This document shows positions 33,148 through 36,882 of a stretch of DNA of 36,882 nucleotides, piece after piece. Below the pieces are notes generated by a model that was not told the DNA's origin, ran no database searches, and saw only the letters and a list, made by a program, of their open reading frames with translations. The stretch covers positions 1 to 36,882 of the forward strand of contig NZ_JAJOMB010000040.1 of the NCBI RefSeq assembly GCF_021129305.1, given 5' to 3'. This DNA is from Kineosporia babensis. Lineage in GTDB: Bacteria; Actinomycetota; Actinomycetes; Actinomycetales; Kineosporiaceae. Numbering within the stretch: the stretch's first letter is position 1; each line of letters opens with the position of its first letter. The translations under genes were made by a program, and so were the position numbers.

Positions 33148-36100
33148 TGCGCCTCCGGATTTTGCTTCCTGTAATCGTGAATTACAGCCTCGAGCTCATC
33201 AGGACTCAATCTTTCAGCCTTGAACATGTGTGGGATCAGTACCTCGGCCTCCGTGGATGTGGTGAGCGTTTGGGGTATTCTGACCGCGGCATCATCGGTA
33301 ACACGGAAGACCGGCCCGGTGCCCTTGGCAAAATTTCCAGCAGCTAGAGTTGGATCTGTCGTTGTCGATATCAAAGACCGCCCTCCGATTATCGAATGCA
33401 TGTCGTCGCCAATCAGAGAGTGCTGTTGTACGTAGTTGTCCAGCGTTCCGAATTCTTTGAGAGCCCGTGCATGCGTCGCCTCCGAAGCGGCCAAGGCGGC
33501 TGATAGATCGCCGTTAAGGAGCGGTTCGTGCCCGGAATCGCTCAAGATCATGCCTGTTTGGTCGTGGATTAGGTGCTCGATCCATCTGGTCGTTCCTCGA
33601 TACAGAGGGATCCGGCAGTCCATCAGGCCGAGGGGGTCGATCGACTGCAGCGGTGACGTGACGTAGTGGGTGTTGTTAGGTCCGGGGCGTAGACCGAGGG
33701 GGTCGGGGCTGATGTAGGCGCCGAGGTGAGGGTCGTAGTAGCGGTGGACGTTGTAGTTGAGGCCGGTTTCCGGATCGTGGATCTGGCCGGGGAAAGCGAG
33801 CGGGCAGTCGACGTCACCCGTAGTCGTTTGGCCGCTGCCCCATAGCGAGGTCTGGCGTTGCCAAGCGATGCGGCCGTCGGTCGAGATCAGTTCGGTGGGT
33901 GTTCCGACGAGGTCGGAGATGATCGAGTAGAACTCGGCGTCGATCCAGGACTGGTCGTCGCGGTCTGTGGTTTTGGTGGAGGCGCGCTGGGTCAGGGCTC
34001 GGGGTGTGGTGGGGTCCCAGTCCCAGACCGTGGTGGTGGTTGTTTCGTCCGCGTGGTTGACGTGGGTCTGCTCGGCGAGGTCGTAGCCGTCCCAGGCGTA
34101 GGTGTACTCCTCGACGGTGTCACCGTCGCGCAGGCGCTTCTTACCGACGCGGCGGTGCAAGGCGTCGTAGCGGTATTCCCAGGTGTCGCCCTCGGGGGTG
34201 GTCACCTTGCGGAGATGATCGAGGGCGTCCCATTCGTAGGTCCACGTGTGGCGGCCGCCCGAGAGCAGGTTCTGGTGTCGGCGGATCAGGCGACCTTGAC
34301 CGTCGTAGTTATAGCGCCAGGGGCCGGCCCGGCGGACTCGGTCGCCCTGGTGCTCCCATGGGCCGTTGGCGGGGCCGGCGTTGGCCAGGCTGCACGCTGG
34401 GTCGTAGGCGTACTGCTCGAGGAGATTGCCGCCGTTGCGGACAGCTAGGACCTGGTCGAGCGGGTCGAGGTCGTAGTCGAGGCGGCCACGGATCAGGTCG
34501 GAGATCTGGGTGAGGCCGCCGCCGGGGCGGTAGTGATAGCGGCGTTCTTGGAGGAGGCGGCCTCCGCTGCTGGCATTGGAGCTGTCTGTGCTCTCGGGAA
34601 GGAGAGCGGCCAGGATCGCGGAGCCAGCGGTGAGAAGTCGCTGGGACTGGAGGTGGCCTTGGGTGCTCCAGGTTTGGAAAAGGTTTGCGCCAGGTATGTT
34701 TCGAGCAATCTCATGACGGGTGGCGTCGTATTGGAAGGTGGTGTGGTGTCCGGAGCTGTTGAGCTGGGTGGCCAGGCCGTGTGGTCCGTAGCTCCAGGTG
34801 CTGAGGGCGCCGGTAGGGGTACTGCGTTCGACCTTGTGGCCGGTGGCGTCGTAGCGGGAGGCCAGGATTCGTCCGTCGTGGATCTCCGCGATGATCTGTC
34901 CACGGGCGTCACGGGTTAGTTCCAGGTCGGTGTCAGGCGATGTGGCCCGGGTGAGTCTGCCGAAGACGTCGTAGGTGAAAACTGTAGTACCGCGCTCGGT
35001 CTGCTGGCTGACCGTGCGGCCCAGTGCATCGCGCTGGAAATTGATGGTTTCGCCTACGGCGTTGGTGCGCTGGGTCAGCTGTCCGGCAGCGTCGTAGGCA
35101 TAGGTCAGGTTGCGGTTGTCGTAGTCGCTTTCGCGGATCAGGCGGCCGGCCGCGTCGTACTCGTACTGCCAGACCAGGCCTCGGGCGTCGGTGACCGAAC
35201 TCAACCGGAGTTCGGTGTCGTAGGCCAGTCGCACGCTCGCTCCGGCGGCGTTCGTCATCACGACGGGCAGGTCGAACCCTGTGTACTCGGTTCGGGTCAC
35301 TCGTCCGGCTGTGTCCGTGTGCTCGAGGAGGTTGCCCTCGGCGTCGTACTGCCAGGACTGCAGCGAGCCGTCGGGGCCTTCGACCTGGCTGAGTTTGTTC
35401 TCCGGTGTCCACGTGTAGGAGGTCCGGAGGCCGAGCGGATCGAAGGACGCTGTCACCTGCCCCAGGGCGTTTCGTTCAATTCTGGTGGTCTCGCCTGAGT
35501 GATCGGTGACCGAGGTAGGCAGCCCACGAGCGTCTACAGTTGATCTGGTGGTCGCTCCCGATGGCTCGGTGATGCTGATTAGCGCACCGTTCTCGCTGTA
35601 TCCGAAGCGGGTGACGGCTCCCGACTGATCAGTGGTGGCAGCGAGATTTCCCTGCTCGTCATAGACCAACCGCTGAATGCCGCCGTCCGGGGCGACGGCC
35701 TGCTCCAGGCGGCCACGCTCGGTGTACTGCCATCGGGCGGAAAGTCCGTCTGGACGGACTACTTCGACGAGGAGATCGTCTTCGTACCGGAATGTGGTGC
35801 TGCGCCCGAGGGCATCGGTCTGGAGCAGTTTGCGATCGTGCTCGTCCCACTCGGTGCGGACAGTGTTCCCGAGCGGATCCGTCACTGCCGTGACCTGGTG
35901 AAGCTGGTTGTACTCGTAGCGCGTGACGTTGCCCAGGGAGTCTTCGGCCAGGGTGAAGTTCTCGGCCGGGTGGTAGTCCATTCGGCCGGAGAGCATTCCG
36001 TCTCTACCGCGCATCGCCACGACCTGCTGGGAATCAGACGCGTAGGTGTACTCGTACCAAGCACCGTTACGGTCGGTCCATCGGGTCAGTCGGCCCTGAT

Positions 36101-36882
36101 CGTCGTAGCTGAAGCGCAAAGGCTCACCGCTGGAGTTCACGACGGCCGTCAGTTGGCCGATGTTGTCGTACTCGTAGGCCAACAACGGTGATTCGCCGCT
36201 GATACCAAGTCCGGTGACCCGTCCTCCATGGGTCTGGATCTCCAGCACGACATCGCCCGGCATCAAGATTCCGGTGAGCGCCCCGTCCGGTGCATAGCTG
36301 TACGAGATGCGGTTGCCGTGCAAGTCCGTGATGGCGGCCAAGGGCAACAGCACGTTGACCCCGGCGCCGGCCGCTGAGGCGAAGGTCCGAATACGCCCGG
36401 TCGCGGGATCCAAGAGCCGGTACTCGCCCTCGTCGTTGCGTGACAACGGCCACCTGCGCGAGCCGCTGGTCGGCAGGACCGAGTCACCCGGCTCTACCGG
36501 CGGATACCGTAGGAGAACCCCTTCACCGATCGAGGCGTAGACGCCTTCTGCGTCGATCTCCAGGCGGTCGTCCAGCGGGCTCGACCAGCCCGGCCCGAAC
36601 CAGCGCCCCGCGGTGAAGCCCGAGAGATACGTCCGGTCGAGGACCAGATCCAGCACGCCAGGAAGACACAGGTCGAGCATCGGCAGGATCATCTGCCCGG
36701 TGACCACGTCGATCGGGTCGGCATGGGTGGTCCGCTCTCGGGCCGAGCGCGAAACGTCGCCGGTCTCGAGGGAACTCCGGGTTTCCAGACGATGCTCCAC
36801 CACCGTCAAAGGCGACCTGGCACGAGCACCTCCGGACCCAGACGCTGAGCCGCCTGTGTTCCCCGTCCCGGACGCGTTGCGT
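33144..36882 (-). CDS. RHS/YD-repeat polymorphic toxin with ADP-ribosyltransferase-like C-terminus (5' end outside window)
   Basis: At least 1245 aa. The frame continues to the window edge through a Gly/Ser-rich linker with no stop, so the N-terminal secretion or trafficking part is missing; the TTG at 36809 is not a trusted start. A DUF6531-like start of the shell (DPIDVVTGQMILPMLDLCLP) is followed by more than 30 YD repeats (such as RYEYNQLHQVTAVTDPLGN, YEYDAAGRL) and the core end GLNYNVHRYYDPHLGAYISPDPLGL to IDPLGLMD. The last about 157 residues are the variable toxin: LYRGTT (Arg), SLISTTTD (Ser-Thr) and STEAEVL (ExE), the R-S-E pattern of ADP-ribosyltransferases. The shell call is firm; the ART call is moderate. 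The coupled gene after it is a candidate immunity gene. Confidence 0.9.
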   Translation of the reverse strand, partial: RNASGTGNTGGSASGSGGARARSPLTVVEHRLETRSSLETGDVSRSARERTTHADPIDVVTGQMILPMLDLCLPGVLDLVLDRTYLSGFTAGRWFGPGWSSPLDDRLEIDAEGVYASIGEGVLLRYPPVEPGDSVLPTSGSRRWPLSRNDEGEYRLLDPATGRIRTFASAAGAGVNVLLPLAAITDLHGNRISYSYAPDGALTGILMPGDVVLEIQTHGGRVTGLGISGESPLLAYEYDNIGQLTAVVNSSGEPLRFSYDDQGRLTRWTDRNGAWYEYTYASDSQQVVAMRGRDGMLSGRMDYHPAENFTLAEDSLGNVTRYEYNQLHQVTAVTDPLGNTVRTEWDEHDRKLLQTDALGRSTTFRYEDDLLVEVVRPDGLSARWQYTERGRLEQAVAPDGGIQRLVYDEQGNLAATTDQSGAVTRFGYSENGALISITEPSGATTRSTVDARGLPTSVTDHSGETTRIERNALGQVTASFDPLGLRTSYTWTPENKLSQVEGPDGSLQSWQYDAEGNLLEHTDTAGRVTRTEYTGFDLPVVMTNAAGASVRLAYDTELRLSSVTDARGLVWQYEYDAAGRLIRESDYDNRNLTYAYDAAGQLTQRTNAVGETINFQRDALGRTVSQQTERGTTVFTYDVFGRLTRATSPDTDLELTRDARGQIIAEIHDGRILASRYDATGHKVERSTPTGALSTWSYGPHGLATQLNSSGHHTTFQYDATRHEIARNIPGANLFQTWSTQGHLQSQRLLTAGSAILAALLPESTDSSNASSGGRLLQERRYHYRPGGGLTQISDLIRGRLDYDLDPLDQVLAVRNGGNLLEQYAYDPACSLANAGPANGPWEHQGDRVRRAGPWRYNYDGQGRLIRRHQNLLSGGRHTWTYEWDALDHLRKVTTPEGDTWEYRYDALHRRVGKKRLRDGDTVEEYTYAWDGYDLAEQTHVNHADETTTTTVWDWDPTTPRALTQRASTKTTDRDDQSWIDAEFYSIISDLVGTPTELISTDGRIAWQRQTSLWGSGQTTTGDVDCPLAFPGQIHDPETGLNYNVHRYYDPHLGAYISPDPLGLRPGPNNTHYVTSPLQSIDPLGLMDCRIPLYRGTTRWIEHLIHDQTGMILSDSGHEPLLNGDLSAALAASEATHARALKEFGTLDNYVQQHSLIGDDMHSIIGGRSLISTTTDPTLAAGNFAKGTGPVFRVTDDAAVRIPQTLTTSTEAEVLIPHMFKAERLSPDELEAVIHDYRKQNPEAQ

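Noticed and set aside
33858-34448. 196-codon plus-strand frame opposite the RHS gene
   Set aside because: Gly/Val-rich antisense of YD repeats; no support.
1-36882. CRISPR arrays, tRNA or rRNA genes
   Set aside because: No regularly spaced short direct repeats, cloverleaf-like sequence or rRNA signature was found on either strand by reading.

Overview
The window comes from a high-GC actinobacterium. Most coding DNA is strongly G/C-biased at third positions, GTG starts are common, and it carries an XRE/DUF5753 plus DUF397 pair of the kind typical of filamentous actinomycetes, together with actinobacterial-style IS3 and IS256 elements. Species cannot be told from the sequence. The content is that of an accessory defence and conflict island: anti-phage genes on the left, nested insertion sequences in the middle, a short stretch of ordinary regulatory genes, and a polymorphic toxin with candidate immunity genes on the right.

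Positions 148-18734 (+ strand) hold six large, tightly packed genes: a 1554-aa GHKL-ATPase/SF2-helicase fusion, a compact UvrD-type SF1 helicase, a DrmA-like helicase, a DrmB-like DUF1998 protein, a second 1545-aa GHKL/SF2 fusion paralogous to the first, and a DUF262/DUF1524 protein with a RAMA-like C-terminus. The first four are translationally coupled or nearly so. DrmA and DrmB are the shared core of DISARM, but the usual partners (DrmC phospholipase D, DrmD or DrmE) are absent. In their place are two GHKL-helicases, a UvrD helicase and a GmrSD-like protein. This is the best candidate for a poorly described defence system in the window.

Positions 19202-25170 (- strand) encode a NaeI-type restriction-modification module: a C5-cytosine methyltransferase, a NaeI-family endonuclease and a Vsr-like nick endonuclease. 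An IS3-family element (21878-24576, 3-bp target duplication) sits between vsr and the NaeI gene, and an IS256-family element (about 22952-24377, 8-9-bp duplication) is nested inside the IS3 transposase gene. Removing the IS3 in silico joins a reading frame upstream to the NaeI frame without a stop, so the element landed inside a longer ancestral frame.

Positions 25413-31412 hold a DUF397/XRE pair, two small unknown genes behind a hairpin-bearing leader, a divergent GlxA-type regulator and DJ-1/PfpI protein, a CueP-like copper-binding lipoprotein, and a CPBP membrane protease divergent from a TetR regulator with palindromic operators between them.

Positions 31760-36882 (- strand) carry an RHS/YD-repeat toxin that runs off the right edge of the window. 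Its C-terminus looks like an ADP-ribosyltransferase. It is followed by two paralogous zinc-ribbon proteins and one small TriTu-like protein, all probable immunity genes. The NaeI gene and the immunity genes look visibly more A+T-rich than their neighbours, which suggests recent acquisition.
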